Positions 8,343-18,218 are shown, counted from the stretch's first letter. The stretch is DNA of 64,000 nucleotides from an uncultured Flammeovirgaceae bacterium (GCA_937883755.1 CAKZYA010000063.1:124001-188000); one strand, 5' to 3'. Notes: generated from the letters alone by a model not told the origin. Translations and numbers: made by a program.

Positions 8343-8931
8343 CTGAGTTCCCCTGAAATTTCTCATGGTCGGATAGCCCTTCGGGTCGTACTCCTTTTGG
8401 ATGCAATAGATGCATCACCGTACGAATGAAGATTTTAATATCCAGCTGAAGCGACTTGTGAGTAACGTACCACACATCTAGTTCAAATCGCTGAGACCAG
8501 TCCAATGCATTACGTCCGTATATTTGTGCCCACCCCGTAATACCAGGTCTCACCTGATGACGTTTTCGCTGGTTTTGATTATAAAGAGGCAAATATTCTA
8601 CTAATAAAGGACGGGGGCCAATTAATGACATATCCCCTTTTAGCACATTCCATAACTGAGGGGTTTCATCAACTGAGTATTGTCGGAGCACTCGACAGAA
8701 AGTTGATAACCAAGGTACCTGAGCGAGTAACTCAGTGGAATACATCGTCTTAATTTTATACAAGGTAAAGACTCTTTCACAATAACCCACCCTAGCCTGA
8801 GTAAAAATCGGCGACTCTTGCGTAGTTGTTTTTAACAAGAGAAGTACTACTCCGACAATTGGACATAAAATCAATAGCAGAGCACCCGCAGCTACTAAAT
8901 CTCCTCCCCGTTTAATAATAGTGTACTTCAT
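8299..8931 (-). CDS. Bacterial sugar transferase (undecaprenyl-phosphate phosphoglycosyl transferase)
   Basis: A 210-residue monotopic phosphoglycosyl transferase of the PglC/WcaJ catalytic-domain type. An N-terminal basic-hydrophobic hairpin (KRGGDLVAAG, then residues 17-33) anchors it. Family motifs follow: Q-A-R-V-G at 45-49, YKIKTM at 58-63, the catalytic Asp-Glu pair at 88-89 in SVDETPQLWNVLKGD, LIGPRPL at 103-109, and RPGITGWAQIYGR at 128-140. Such enzymes start surface polysaccharide or glycan synthesis by moving a sugar-phosphate onto the lipid carrier. No other polysaccharide genes lie nearby. The 3' end overlaps the convergent anti-sigma gene by 44 bases, so the C-terminal tail after about residue 195 may be a late extension. 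Confidence 0.9.
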   Translation of the reverse strand: MKYTIIKRGGDLVAAGALLLILCPIVGVVLLLLKTTTQESPIFTQARVGYCERVFTLYKIKTMYSTELLAQVPWLSTFCRVLRQYSVDETPQLWNVLKGDMSLIGPRPLLVEYLPLYNQNQRKRHQVRPGITGWAQIYGRNALDWSQRFELDVWYVTHKSLQLDIKIFIRTVMHLLHPKGVRPEGLSDHEKFQGNSVNSRHSADVAPSPK

Positions 8932-8990
8932 CAGAAAAGCTGTTCAGGACAATAAATATCAGAAGCTCACACGAAAATCGTTATTATTCG

Positions 8991-8998
8991 TAAATTTG
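8991..8998 (+). promoter_or_regulatory. -7 element upstream of purC
   Basis: TAAATTTG matches the Bacteroidota -7 consensus TAnnTTTG and lies about 50 bases before the purC start. No clear -33 TTG is seen at the expected distance. Confidence 0.3.
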
Positions 8999-9048
8999 TG
9001 TTACTACTTTAAGGTTTTTACCACCTTTTTCTTACTTGTTATTAGTGC

Positions 9049-9984
9049 ATGAGCCAAACTATTTCTGAAACAAACTTTCAGTTTCCTGGCCAAACGGGTT
9101 TTTACCGAGGCAAAGTCCGCGATGTATACTATCTAGATCGTCAGTTACTGATGATTACCACTGATCGTATATCTGCGTTTGATATCATTTTGCCCCGACC
9201 AATCCCCTATAAAGGACAAGTACTTAATCAGATTGCTTTTAATTTTCTGGTCGATACATCAGATATTGTTCCTAATTGGGCAACCAGCATGCCTGACCCC
9301 AATGTTATGTTGGGTTTTCACTGTAATCCGTATCCTGTTGAGATGGTCATTCGGGGTTACCTGGCAGGGCATGCCTGGCGGAAATATCGCGATGGTAAAC
9401 GAACTTTATGCGGCGTTCCTCTACCTGAAGGATTACGGGAAAACGACCCATTTCCTGAGCCGATAATCACTCCAGCTACTAAAGCGCAAGAGGGTCACGA
9501 CGAAGATATTTCCCGGGAAGAAATTATCCAGCAAGGGATCGTCCCAGAAGAAGAGTACGCACAACTAGAGGCATATACTCGGCAACTATTTGATCTAGGA
9601 ACACGCCACGCTCGAAGGCAAGGCTTAATTCTAGTAGACACCAAATATGAGTTCGGCACATTAGAAGATAAAATTCATCTGATTGATGAGGTGCATACTC
9701 CTGACTCTTCACGTTACTTCTATGCCGATGGCTACGAGGAACGCCAGGAAAAAGGTAAACCTCAGAAGCAACTTTCCAAAGAATTTGTGCGCCAGTGGCT
9801 CATCTCCGAAGGATTTCAAGGAAAAGAAGGGCAAAAAATGCCAGAAATGACAGATGAAGTAGTAGAAAATATCTCAAACCGATACATTGAACTTTACGAG
9901 CAACTAGTTAACCGTCCATTTGCTCGAAATAAAACTGATAATATTCTACAGAGAATAGAGAAAAACATAATAAGTACCCTATAG
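9049..9984 (+). CDS. purC: Phosphoribosylaminoimidazole-succinocarboxamide synthase
   Basis: A 311-residue SAICAR synthase, which joins aspartate to CAIR using ATP in purine synthesis. The nucleotide-binding start GKVRDVYYL and DRISAFD are at residues 21-45; [13 protein letters not shown] and the DTKYEFG stretch, which in the family contribute to substrate and metal binding, are intact. The length is that of the longer yeast Ade1-like form (about 300 residues), not the 240-residue E. coli form. It heads a same-strand run with a STAS protein, rnz and a YhhQ-type transporter. The ATG at 9049 is preceded by a TAAATTTG box. The cytoplasmic housekeeping role is secure. Confidence 0.96.
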   Translation: MSQTISETNFQFPGQTGFYRGKVRDVYYLDRQLLMITTDRISAFDIILPRPIPYKGQVLNQIAFNFLVDTSDIVPNWATSMPDPNVMLGFHCNPYPVEMVIRGYLAGHAWRKYRDGKRTLCGVPLPEGLRENDPFPEPIITPATKAQEGHDEDISREEIIQQGIVPEEEYAQLEAYTRQLFDLGTRHARRQGLILVDTKYEFGTLEDKIHLIDEVHTPDSSRYFYADGYEERQEKGKPQKQLSKEFVRQWLISEGFQGKEGQKMPEMTDEVVENISNRYIELYEQLVNRPFARNKTDNILQRIEKNIISTL

Positions 9985-10025
9985 TTAACTTTACAATTTA
10001 ATTCACACTAATCTGGCTTTAGCCC

Positions 10026-10424
10026 ATGAAATACGCAGTTGATAAACAAGAGAAGTACACCATAGTTAAACTCGATGAAGACAAACTGGATGCCTCAGTG
10101 GCTCCTGAACTTAAATCAGAGCTCATCACCATGCACGCCGAAGGTTCACAAAACATGATCCTTGACATGTCAAATGTAAAATATACTGACTCCTCTGGAT
10201 TAAGTGCCCTCCTAGTAGGAAACCGGGTGTTCCGTGAAGATGGTGGAATGTTCGTACTAGCTGGTTTGAATGATCACGTGGTAAAACTGATAAAAATTTC
10301 CCAACTGGACAGCGTTCTCTCAATCTACCCTACTCCTGAGGAAGCAGTGGATGCTGTGTTTTTGAATCAGTTAGAGAACGACCTAAATAGCGAAGCTTCG
10401 GAAAGCGGGAACGGTAAGGATTAA
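10026..10424 (+). CDS. STAS-domain protein (anti-sigma factor antagonist type)
   Basis: A 132-residue protein consisting of one STAS domain (about residues 1-110) and a short acidic tail. The phosphorylation-loop motif DSSGLSALL is at residues 55-63, as in SpoIIAA-like antagonists where a Ser there is phosphorylated by a HATPase-type anti-sigma kinase. No cognate kinase gene is adjacent. The gene lies between purC (41 bases upstream) and rnz (three bases downstream), so it is probably co-transcribed with them. Other STAS roles, such as lipid or nucleotide sensing, cannot be excluded. Confidence 0.88.
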   Translation: MKYAVDKQEKYTIVKLDEDKLDASVAPELKSELITMHAEGSQNMILDMSNVKYTDSSGLSALLVGNRVFREDGGMFVLAGLNDHVVKLIKISQLDSVLSIYPTPEEAVDAVFLNQLENDLNSEASESGNGKD

Positions 10425-10427
10425 TTA

Positions 10428-11345
10428 TTGTCTTTTCAACTCAAAATACTCGGTTCTAACTCAGCAACTCCGGCATTTGGTCGTCATCCAACCAGCCAAT
10501 TGCTCACGGTAGGTTCTTACTATTTCCTGATTGATTGTGGAGAAGGCTGCCAAATGCAGCTAAGCCGCTACCGAGCGCGTACTAGCCGGATTAGCCATAT
10601 TTTTATTAGTCATTTACATGGTGATCATTTCTTTGGCCTTATTGGTCTATTGAATACTTTGAGCCTGGTCGGACGGAAAAATTTACTAACCATTTATGGT
10701 CCACCAGGCTTGGATGATATTTTAACCGTGCATTTTCGGGTTTCACAAACAGTACTAAACTTTCCTGTGCAATTTGTGGAGCTACTGGCTACCCAACCGG
10801 AGATGATCTATGAAAATACCCAACTGACAGTAAGTACTTTTCCAGTACAACACCGGATTGCTTGTTGGGGGTTTCTGTTTCGGGAAAAAACCAAGCAACG
10901 ACGAATCAACAAAAATACAATGCCAGTAGACCTTTCGGTAGAAAATATTCTTGCTTTGAAAAATGGGGAAGATATTATGAATGACGATGGTGATATTCTT
11001 TACTGGAATGAGGACTATACTTTACCTCCCCGCAAAAGTCGGAGCTATGCCTACTGTGCTGATACTCGATATTTTGATACGCTGGCTGAGTGGGTTGAAG
11101 GAGTTGATTTGCTCTATCACGAAACTACGTTTATGGATCACGAACGGAGGTTGGCTGAGCAACGATACCACAGCACTACCCTGCAAGCTGCTTCTATTGC
11201 TAAGAAAGCAAAAGTGGATAGACTATTGATTGGACACTTCTCAAGTCGCTACCGCAACCTAACCCCGCTTTTAGAAGAATCCCAAACCGTTTTCCCTAAC
11301 ACATCGTTAGCGATAGAAGGCCAAGATTTTACGATACCGGAATAA
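10428..11345 (+). CDS. rnz: Ribonuclease Z
   Basis: A 305-residue metallo-beta-lactamase-fold nuclease that trims tRNA 3' ends. The zinc motif is H62-x-H64-x-D66-H67 in SHLHGDHFFGL; later ligands appear in FPVQHR, YCADTRY and LIGHFSSRY. The length matches ElaC-type RNase Z. The reading frame begins with TTG at 10428, three bases after the STAS stop, and no nearby ATG would keep the conserved N-terminal strand FQLKILGSNSATP, so TTG is the likely start. Its stop shares one base with the start of the next gene (TAATG). Confidence 0.95.
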   Translation: MSFQLKILGSNSATPAFGRHPTSQLLTVGSYYFLIDCGEGCQMQLSRYRARTSRISHIFISHLHGDHFFGLIGLLNTLSLVGRKNLLTIYGPPGLDDILTVHFRVSQTVLNFPVQFVELLATQPEMIYENTQLTVSTFPVQHRIACWGFLFREKTKQRRINKNTMPVDLSVENILALKNGEDIMNDDGDILYWNEDYTLPPRKSRSYAYCADTRYFDTLAEWVEGVDLLYHETTFMDHERRLAEQRYHSTTLQAASIAKKAKVDRLLIGHFSSRYRNLTPLLEESQTVFPNTSLAIEGQDFTIPE

Positions 11346-12154
11346 TGCCCAATACTAGCTCAACTTCCAGGAAGAAAACCAATTTATTTATTGTACTCAG
11401 TGGAATTTTCCTAACCAATGCACTAATTGCCGAACTGATTGGGGTGAAGATATTTTCATTGGAAGATACTTTAGGGGTTCCCCGTGCCCAACTTCCCTTA
11501 CTAAAAGATTTTGTACTGGATTTTAACCTATCAGCGGGGGTTGTGCTCTGGCCTATAGTATTTATTACTACTGATATCATCAATGAGTATTTCGGTAAAA
11601 AGGGGGTTCGGAAAATTAGTTTTCTTACTGCTGGTTTTATTGTTTACGCCTTCATTGCAATTTCTATCACAACCAATCTTGCTCCAGCAGATTTCTGGCT
11701 AGACGTAAACCGTGAAGATGCTAATGGTAATCCTTTTGATGTTAACTTTGCCTTTAACCTAGTATACCGCCAAGGTATGGGTATTATTGTTGGCTCCCTT
11801 TTTGCTTTTTTACTAGGCCAACTACTAGACGTTTTTGTCTTCCAGAAGCTAAGGCGAATCACTGGTAGTAATCGTATTTGGTTACGAGCCACTGGTTCAA
11901 CTTTAGTATCCCAACTAATTGATAGTTACTTGGTATTGTTTATCGCGTTTTATCTTCTAGCGCCCTCTAATGCGCGTTGGTCTATTTCTCAGGTAATTTC
12001 GGTAGGAATTGTCAACTACAGCTATAAGTTCATCGTGGCTATCGCTATTACTCCCCTGCTGTACATAGCCCACTACATAATAGACCGATACCTAGGCAAA
12101 ACCCTAGCAGAAGAAATGACTACTGAAGCAAGTAGTGACACCTCTTTTTTTTAA
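11345..12154 (+). CDS. yhhQ: YhhQ/VUT-family queuosine precursor transporter
   Basis: A 269-residue inner-membrane protein with about six hydrophobic spans. The early ISGI/LTNALIAELIGVKIFS stretch and TDIINEYFGKKGVRK are characteristic of the YhhQ (DUF165, VUT) family, which takes up queuosine precursors such as preQ0 and preQ1 for tRNA modification. The gene overlaps rnz by one base, so both tRNA-related products are likely translated from one message. No que genes lie in the window. The family assignment is firm; the substrate is taken from family knowledge. Confidence 0.9.
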   Translation: MPNTSSTSRKKTNLFIVLSGIFLTNALIAELIGVKIFSLEDTLGVPRAQLPLLKDFVLDFNLSAGVVLWPIVFITTDIINEYFGKKGVRKISFLTAGFIVYAFIAISITTNLAPADFWLDVNREDANGNPFDVNFAFNLVYRQGMGIIVGSLFAFLLGQLLDVFVFQKLRRITGSNRIWLRATGSTLVSQLIDSYLVLFIAFYLLAPSNARWSISQVISVGIVNYSYKFIVAIAITPLLYIAHYIIDRYLGKTLAEEMTTEASSDTSFF

Positions 12155-12173
12155 GAAGACCATGATTTTTCAA

Positions 12174-12941
12174 CTAAGTGCCTGAAGGCATTACCCCTCT
12201 TCTCAGGTTATCACAGATTATGGCCGTAGCCACGCTTACGTTAAGTGACTCAGCCACACCAAATTGAGGAATATGTATTGCCTGGGTGACGTAACTAGCT
12301 ACTTCGGAGCTTATCCCTTCTGACTCATTGCCTAGTACAATCAGTCCCTGTTTGGCAAAACCTAGCTGATGTACCGATATTCCCTGGTTCACGAGTGTTC
12401 CGTATACTGGTAAGTTCACTTTCTGCAAATAAGAAACCAGCTCCGTCCGATAGACAGGTACTCGTAAAAAAGAACCCATGCTGGCACTAATCACTTTAGG
12501 GTTGTATTCATCCGTAGTATCGTGAGAGCTAATAATCAGAGAAATACCGTACCAGTCTGCAACCCGAATGATGGTACCTAGGTTACCAGGGTCGCGAATT
12601 GTATCCAATACTAGTGCGTAGTTCGATATTTCCTCTGGTGCTAATTGGGAAGCAGGCATCTCTACTACGGCAATACCAGCGTTGTTGTTTTTAAATGACC
12701 CAGCCGATGAAATGATAGACTCTTCTGCTTGATAAATTTCTAATTGCGAGTTACATCTTTCAATTAATGACTGATGTTGGTTAATAAACACTGACGTACC
12801 GAGTAGCGTTCTAACTTTAAATGAGGAGATAAGAAGCTCAGCAATACTCTTGGCACCTTCTACGAGAAACAACTTTTCCTGGTACCGGTACTTTTTAAGC
12901 TGAAGGGATTTTATTAGTTTCAGCGTCTTTTTAGGAACCAT
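12174..12941 (-). CDS. TrmH/SpoU-family RNA 2'-O-methyltransferase
   Basis: A 255-residue SPOUT enzyme. An N-terminal RNA-binding domain (about residues 1-100; LKKYRYQEKLFLVEG) is followed by the knotted SAM-binding domain. Its three motifs are visible: DTIRDPGNLGTIIR, LGNESEGISSEV and IPQFGVAESLNVSVATAI. It probably methylates a ribose in rRNA or tRNA, but the target base cannot be read from sequence. It is divergent from tamL, with only 32 bases between them, an arrangement I recall from other Bacteroidota. Confidence 0.93.
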   Translation of the reverse strand: MVPKKTLKLIKSLQLKKYRYQEKLFLVEGAKSIAELLISSFKVRTLLGTSVFINQHQSLIERCNSQLEIYQAEESIISSAGSFKNNNAGIAVVEMPASQLAPEEISNYALVLDTIRDPGNLGTIIRVADWYGISLIISSHDTTDEYNPKVISASMGSFLRVPVYRTELVSYLQKVNLPVYGTLVNQGISVHQLGFAKQGLIVLGNESEGISSEVASYVTQAIHIPQFGVAESLNVSVATAIICDNLRRGVMPSGT

Positions 12942-12973
12942 ACCGAAAGTAACGTAATTTTTTCAAGTAATCT

Positions 12974-15484
12974 GTGATTACCCGATTAAGTATACATAAT
13001 GTCTTTCTAGCTTTAGTTAGCCTACTAGCAACTGGCTGCTTAGGAACACGCTACCTCAATGAGGGTGAATACTTACTTTATGAACAAAAAGTCAAGGGCA
13101 CCCAACGAATAAATGAAGGTGAACTGGCCGATTTTTACCGGCAAGAGCCTAACCGCCGTTTACCCATTCTTCCGATAGCTCCCTATGTTCGATTATACCA
13201 AACTGGCCTCAAAAACTATGACCCTGAAGAGGTAGACCAGGAAATAAAGCAGGTGCGCGAGAAATATAATCAGAAAATTGATCAAGCCCAACGCCGAGGA
13301 AAAGACAAAAAAGTGCGTCGTTTCAAAAGAAAACAGAATGAGAAACTCGACAAACTAGAGCAAAAAAAGGAAGAAGGCAATTTGTTTATGCGCTGGGGCG
13401 AACCCCTTTCCATTTATGATAGTAGCAAAGCGGAAACTACCCGGCGACAAATGGAGAGTTATTTACACACCAAGGGCTTTTTTGATGGAGAAGTATCGCA
13501 CAGTGTCCGAGTAGAAGACCGACAGGTGACCTCAACCTATACCATTATTGAGAAAGAGCCTTATCGCATCGACTCTATCTCCTATTTGAGTGAAGATACC
13601 ACGATTCTTAATCTGGTTCAGAATAACCTCCAGAAAGAAGCAATCCAACCAAATCAAATTTATGATCAGGACGAATTGGGGCGATTACGAGAGGATATTG
13701 AAAATTTACTCAAAAATAATGGCTACTATGATTTTAGTCGGCAGTACATAGAGTTTCAGGTAGATTCAACTGTGGGGGAGCGAAAAGTGAAAGTATTTAC
13801 TCTAATTCGCGAACCAGCCAAACGGGGCTATCATAAACAGTTTGAATTAGACTCCATTATTTTCACCACTGATGCTGATGTCCGCGGATACACTAGCGAA
13901 CGAAGAGTGACTACTTACAATGATGTTACCTACCGCTACCATGAGTATCAGTATTATAAGAAAATTCTCGGGCGCCGCGTACTCATTCGTAAAGATAGCC
14001 TATACAGCCGGGAGCAAACTCTGGAAACGCAACGTCAGCTATCTAACCTAGATGTATTCAAGTTTATCAATATTAATTACGATACTACCGGAGGGGAGTT
14101 TATTGCTAACATTTACGCTAGTCCGCTAAAGAAATTTCAGACTTCTACTGAGGCGGGTTTAAATGTAAGTCAGGGTCTTCCGGGACCATTTGTCAATGCC
14201 TCTTTGCAAATCAGGAACGTATTCGGTGGATTAGAAATGCTGGAACTCAGTGGAAGAGCTGGCATTGAAGGTGTTCCCCCGGTAGTTGGGCAAGCTAGTA
14301 ATAGTGGGAGTGGAGTTTTTGCCAGCCGCGAAGCCGGAGGAAATCTTTCTCTTACATTTCCACAGTTTATATTTCCTTTACCCGAGCGTTGGAAGCAGAG
14401 TTTAGGGCGATTTAACCCTAAAACGCGACTGCAAACGGGTTATAATTACGTAAACCGCCCAGAATATATACGAGCAAACTTTCAGACCTCGATGGCTTAC
14501 ACCTGGCAGAAGGGGCAAAAATCGCAGTATATTCTAATCCCTCTTGATTTTAACTTCATTGATTCCAGAATTAGGTCAGACACTTTTCAGACCATTCTGA
14601 ATAATAGTCTAGAAACTTACGGTATCCCGCTAAATCGGTCATTTGAGCCCTCTTTTGTGACCAGCACTAGCTTTACAGCTACGTTCAATTTCAATAATTA
14701 CGGTGCTAATTCTCTGCTGGGTGAAAACAACCAGGGAACCCCATCGTATCTGAGGCTATTTTTTGAGAGCGGTGGCACCCTACTCAATTTTTTCGGTACC
14801 CAAACCTTAGATGACGCCAACTTGGCTTACTTTAAGTTTCTGAAATTCAATCCGGATTTTCGCCAGTATATTACGCTGGCCAAAGATCGAACTTTGGCCT
14901 ATCGGGTAAATATTGGTCTGGCCTTTCCTTACAATGAAGATCCTGATGATCAAGTTTTACCCTATGAAAAGTACTTTTTCGCGGGAGGAAGCAATAGTAT
15001 CCGAGCGTGGCGCCCGCGTCGCTTGGGTCCAGGTTCGGTCAATCCCGATAGTGTAGATTCTGACGGATATTTCATCTACAACCTTGAACAACCAGGCGAA
15101 ATACTCCTAGAAACTAGTATTGAGTATCGCCAAAAACTGTTTGGATTTGTGAATGGTGCTCTTTTTATTGATGCCGGAAACGTCTGGCGCCTGAGGGAGT
15201 TCCAGACTGACTCTGATGTTGAGCAGGATCGCCGAGGCTCAGCCAAATTTGCCCTCAATACCTTTATTCCTCAAATTGCTATTGGTGCAGGAGCCGGTCT
15301 CCGCTTCGATTTTTCATTCCTTATTTTACGTTTCGACTACGGAGTCAAAATATACGACCCTGCTCGCAGAGTATATGACTCCGACTCACCAGAACCTACC
15401 GGAAGGTGGATTGGTCAGAAATTTTCTCCCTGGGAGGAAATTAGCCGAGGAGTACTAAATATCGGTATTGGCTATCCTTTCTAG
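12974..15484 (+). CDS. tamL: TamL-type outer membrane assembly protein (BamA/TamA superfamily lipoprotein)
   Basis: An 836-residue Omp85-family protein with a lipoprotein signal (LLATGCLGTRYL). POTRA-like modules cover roughly residues 40-350, interrupted by a basic coiled-coil stretch near residues 95-135. A C-terminal surface-antigen beta barrel runs from about residue 400 to the final aromatic residue (GIGYPF). The barrel motif YFFAGGSNSIRAWRPRRLGPG matches the conserved substrate-lock loop of the family. The lipidated N-terminus points to TamL, the Bacteroidota counterpart of TamA; the partner gene tamB is not next to it. The start is GTG at 12974, since no in-frame ATG precedes the signal peptide. 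Confidence 0.88.
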   Translation: MITRLSIHNVFLALVSLLATGCLGTRYLNEGEYLLYEQKVKGTQRINEGELADFYRQEPNRRLPILPIAPYVRLYQTGLKNYDPEEVDQEIKQVREKYNQKIDQAQRRGKDKKVRRFKRKQNEKLDKLEQKKEEGNLFMRWGEPLSIYDSSKAETTRRQMESYLHTKGFFDGEVSHSVRVEDRQVTSTYTIIEKEPYRIDSISYLSEDTTILNLVQNNLQKEAIQPNQIYDQDELGRLREDIENLLKNNGYYDFSRQYIEFQVDSTVGERKVKVFTLIREPAKRGYHKQFELDSIIFTTDADVRGYTSERRVTTYNDVTYRYHEYQYYKKILGRRVLIRKDSLYSREQTLETQRQLSNLDVFKFININYDTTGGEFIANIYASPLKKFQTSTEAGLNVSQGLPGPFVNASLQIRNVFGGLEMLELSGRAGIEGVPPVVGQASNSGSGVFASREAGGNLSLTFPQFIFPLPERWKQSLGRFNPKTRLQTGYNYVNRPEYIRANFQTSMAYTWQKGQKSQYILIPLDFNFIDSRIRSDTFQTILNNSLETYGIPLNRSFEPSFVTSTSFTATFNFNNYGANSLLGENNQGTPSYLRLFFESGGTLLNFFGTQTLDDANLAYFKFLKFNPDFRQYITLAKDRTLAYRVNIGLAFPYNEDPDDQVLPYEKYFFAGGSNSIRAWRPRRLGPGSVNPDSVDSDGYFIYNLEQPGEILLETSIEYRQKLFGFVNGALFIDAGNVWRLREFQTDSDVEQDRRGSAKFALNTFIPQIAIGAGAGLRFDFSFLILRFDYGVKIYDPARRVYDSDSPEPTGRWIGQKFSPWEEISRGVLNIGIGYPF

Positions 15485-15647
15485 TATGTAGGTTTTACAC
15501 CCTTTTCTTATTTTCCCTTACTTTTTCCTAATATTTCAGGATCTATTACATCATTACTTTCATCACTCAAGGGGGTATGATCAAGCAGCAAATAAAGTAT
15601 TTATATAATTTTATATATTTTTTATTTACTTTTTATTATAAAAAATG

Positions 15648-15655
15648 TAGATTTG
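15648..15655 (+). promoter_or_regulatory. -7 element upstream of the four-repeat secreted protein
   Basis: TAGATTTG matches TAnnTTTG and lies 35 bases before the GTG start, within a very AT-rich leader. No TTG is found at the ideal -33 distance. Confidence 0.4.
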
Positions 15656-15689
15656 TATATAATGTTACATGAATATATAAATAGTTAAC

Positions 15690-18218
15690 GTGAAGATATT
15701 TACTACCTACCTCCTAATTTTCTGGCTTAGTATTGTATCCTTACCAGCCCAGCACCTCATTTTTTCTGACGATTTTGAGACAGGTAATTTGTCAAACTCT
15801 TGGGTAGCTACTCCCGGTAATGATTATGGCGCAGTCCGAACGTTTCGGTTGACAGCTCCCGATAGCAATCATGTAGTCAGACTAGGTAAATTCCGCGACG
15901 GTAATAAAGATTTAATCATTAATCGTCTAGACTTACCGCTGGACCTGTCGCTTTATCTCGAAGTAATACTACAAATTGACATTGCCCACTACGGGGAAGA
16001 AACTCACCCCCAAGATGGCATTTACTTAAGTACTGATGGAGGGCGCTTCTTCACAAAAATATATGGCTTCAATTTTGATGAGTGGAGTGGCAGAACAATG
16101 GGTACTCTACCGCCTTTAAATTTAACACTACTAGCTAAGCATAAGGGACTTTTACTCAACAATGAAACTGTTATTCGATTTCAGCAATACGGTAGCCACG
16201 ACTTCACCGGAAGTGCCGAACATAGCGATGGCATACAGTTAGATAATATCCGACTAACATCTCCTGAAGATGTTTATACAACATTACCATTTAAAGAAAA
16301 CTTTGAAGGTGAACAATGGCACCCAGCCTTATCCATTGGCAATATTACTGAATCTAATAAACACTTTTCTCCTTTTGGAGTAGTAGAAACCGCTTATTAC
16401 GACTCCTTGCAGGGACATATATTGCGAATGGGTAGCCAGTACGATGAACAACTAACCACAAATGCTCTCGATCTGAGAGTTGACTTATCCTCACAAAACG
16501 AGGTAGAACTTCTCTTCAAAATATTAAACAACTCCGACGAAACACACCCTCAAGACGGTATTTTTTTCAGTCCCGATGGAGGGCATAACTTCACAAAAGT
16601 ATTTGATTTCGAGCTCGAACTCTGGAAAGAGAAAAAGTTTGGTGCTTATCCACCAATTAGTATTAATAGACTAGCCCGTCAGCACAATGTCCCCCTCACC
16701 AACCAGTTTGTGATCCGTTTCCAGCAACACGATGATGATGATTTTAAGGGAACACGATTGAGCAGTGATGGTATTTATTTGGATGATATTGAACTTCGGG
16801 AAACTACCATTACATATGCCTCTTATCCATTCTTAGAGACTTTTGAGTCTGATTCATTAGCGTCCTATTGGCGAGTCAGCCTACCGGACACAAAAGACAC
16901 AACAGTTGCTGCCACTCCTATTGGAAAAATAGCTCTAGTTTCTACTCCAGAAGGCCAAGCATTGGCGTTGGGTAATAAAGTAGACCGATTCTATAATACC
17001 AATGCTCTTGATCTATATATTAACTTAAATCAGGCCATAAACCCCGAGTTAAGCTTTAATATTCTTAATCATTACGATGAAACGCATCCTCAGGATGGTA
17101 TCTATTTCAGTCAAGACGGAGGGAAGCACTTTGTTAAGGTTTATAATTTTAATGGTAGCGACTGGGCAAACCGGACGTGGGGCAGGCTTCATGCATTGAA
17201 TATCCAGGAATTGGCAACTAAACATCAACTAGCACTTACTGACCAATTTGTTATCCGGTTTCAGCAACACGATGATAACGATTTTACAGGTACTCGTACA
17301 GTAAGCGATGGTATTTACTTGGACAACATTAGCGTTCAGGAACCTAATTATCAGTATTATACTACACTCCCGTTCGTAGAAACTTTTGAGTCTGATTCCC
17401 TAGCTAGCTACTGGCGAATCAATGACCTGACGAAGACTGTGGATAAAAAATTGGTTCGCCCCGGCGGATGGGCAAAGGTAGATGAGTTTAGTCATAGTCA
17501 TTCTCGGGTACTGGCACTAGGTCGGAGAAGCGATGGCGAATTGACTGCTAGTGCTTACGATCTTCACTTGGATTTAGTCTATCAATCCAATCTTGAGTTA
17601 AACTTCCGCATGTACAGTCACACCACTGAGTATCGCCCAGAAAATGGCATCTGGATTAGTGATAATGGCGGCAGAAGCTATAAGCTTGCCTACAACTTTA
17701 GCTCATCAGTGCCGCAGCAGTATATTCGCTATTCTCTCAACCTTGATTCTTTGTTTAACCAAATAGCACTCAATTACACTGAGCAAGTTATTATTCGTTT
17801 TCAGCACATTGACGACCGTAGTTTTTTAGGGGAAGATGGCTTTGTCAGTGGCGCTTTCCTAGATGATATCGTAGTAACCAATCGCCCTAATGCTCCCAAT
17901 GTGCAAGATATTCGTCTGAATTATCAGCAAGATACTAGTCAACAACAGCTGTACTGGCCTCAGTCTCAGTCAGCCCATACTTACCAGATACAAGTATTTA
18001 TAGAAGACATATCACCTCAGCATTTAGTAAATGAGCAAACGGTTTCTAATAACTACATATCCTTTCCTAAAGAAACATTAATGCCGGGTCATCTACATTA
18101 TATTCGCATCAGGTCAATCAATAATTTTTCTGAGAGCGATTGGAGTATGCCAGTAGCTATTTCGGCTAATAATGAAGGGCAAATTAGTCTATCAACACTA
18201 GCAATCAAGTTCCCTTAA
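15690..18218 (+). CDS. Secreted protein with four tandem ~180-residue repeats
   Basis: An 842-residue exported protein (signal peptide ending near LPAQ, residue 21) that I cannot assign to a named family. Four repeats begin near residues 27, 197, 378 and 560. Each opens with F-x-E-x-F-E...W, carries ETHPQDGI (EYRPENGI in the fourth) followed by D-G-G, then VIRFQQ/H, a D-rich DDxDF-x-G stretch and SDGIYLDDI. The pattern suggests jelly-roll, lectin or MAM-like beta domains, with the D-rich loop perhaps binding calcium. A fibronectin III-like module fills about residues 733-830. No type IX sorting tail is recognisable. The start is GTG at 15690, the only start that gives a complete signal peptide. 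The gene appears monocistronic. Confidence 0.8.
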   Translation: MKIFTTYLLIFWLSIVSLPAQHLIFSDDFETGNLSNSWVATPGNDYGAVRTFRLTAPDSNHVVRLGKFRDGNKDLIINRLDLPLDLSLYLEVILQIDIAHYGEETHPQDGIYLSTDGGRFFTKIYGFNFDEWSGRTMGTLPPLNLTLLAKHKGLLLNNETVIRFQQYGSHDFTGSAEHSDGIQLDNIRLTSPEDVYTTLPFKENFEGEQWHPALSIGNITESNKHFSPFGVVETAYYDSLQGHILRMGSQYDEQLTTNALDLRVDLSSQNEVELLFKILNNSDETHPQDGIFFSPDGGHNFTKVFDFELELWKEKKFGAYPPISINRLARQHNVPLTNQFVIRFQQHDDDDFKGTRLSSDGIYLDDIELRETTITYASYPFLETFESDSLASYWRVSLPDTKDTTVAATPIGKIALVSTPEGQALALGNKVDRFYNTNALDLYINLNQAINPELSFNILNHYDETHPQDGIYFSQDGGKHFVKVYNFNGSDWANRTWGRLHALNIQELATKHQLALTDQFVIRFQQHDDNDFTGTRTVSDGIYLDNISVQEPNYQYYTTLPFVETFESDSLASYWRINDLTKTVDKKLVRPGGWAKVDEFSHSHSRVLALGRRSDGELTASAYDLHLDLVYQSNLELNFRMYSHTTEYRPENGIWISDNGGRSYKLAYNFSSSVPQQYIRYSLNLDSLFNQIALNYTEQVIIRFQHIDDRSFLGEDGFVSGAFLDDIVVTNRPNAPNVQDIRLNYQQDTSQQQLYWPQSQSAHTYQIQVFIEDISPQHLVNEQTVSNNYISFPKETLMPGHLHYIRIRSINNFSESDWSMPVAISANNEGQISLSTLAIKFP

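Noticed and set aside
8461-8500. tRNA T-loop-like sequence inside the sugar transferase gene
   Set aside because: The similarity is only a few bases, it lies in a well-supported coding region and no cloverleaf can be built around it.
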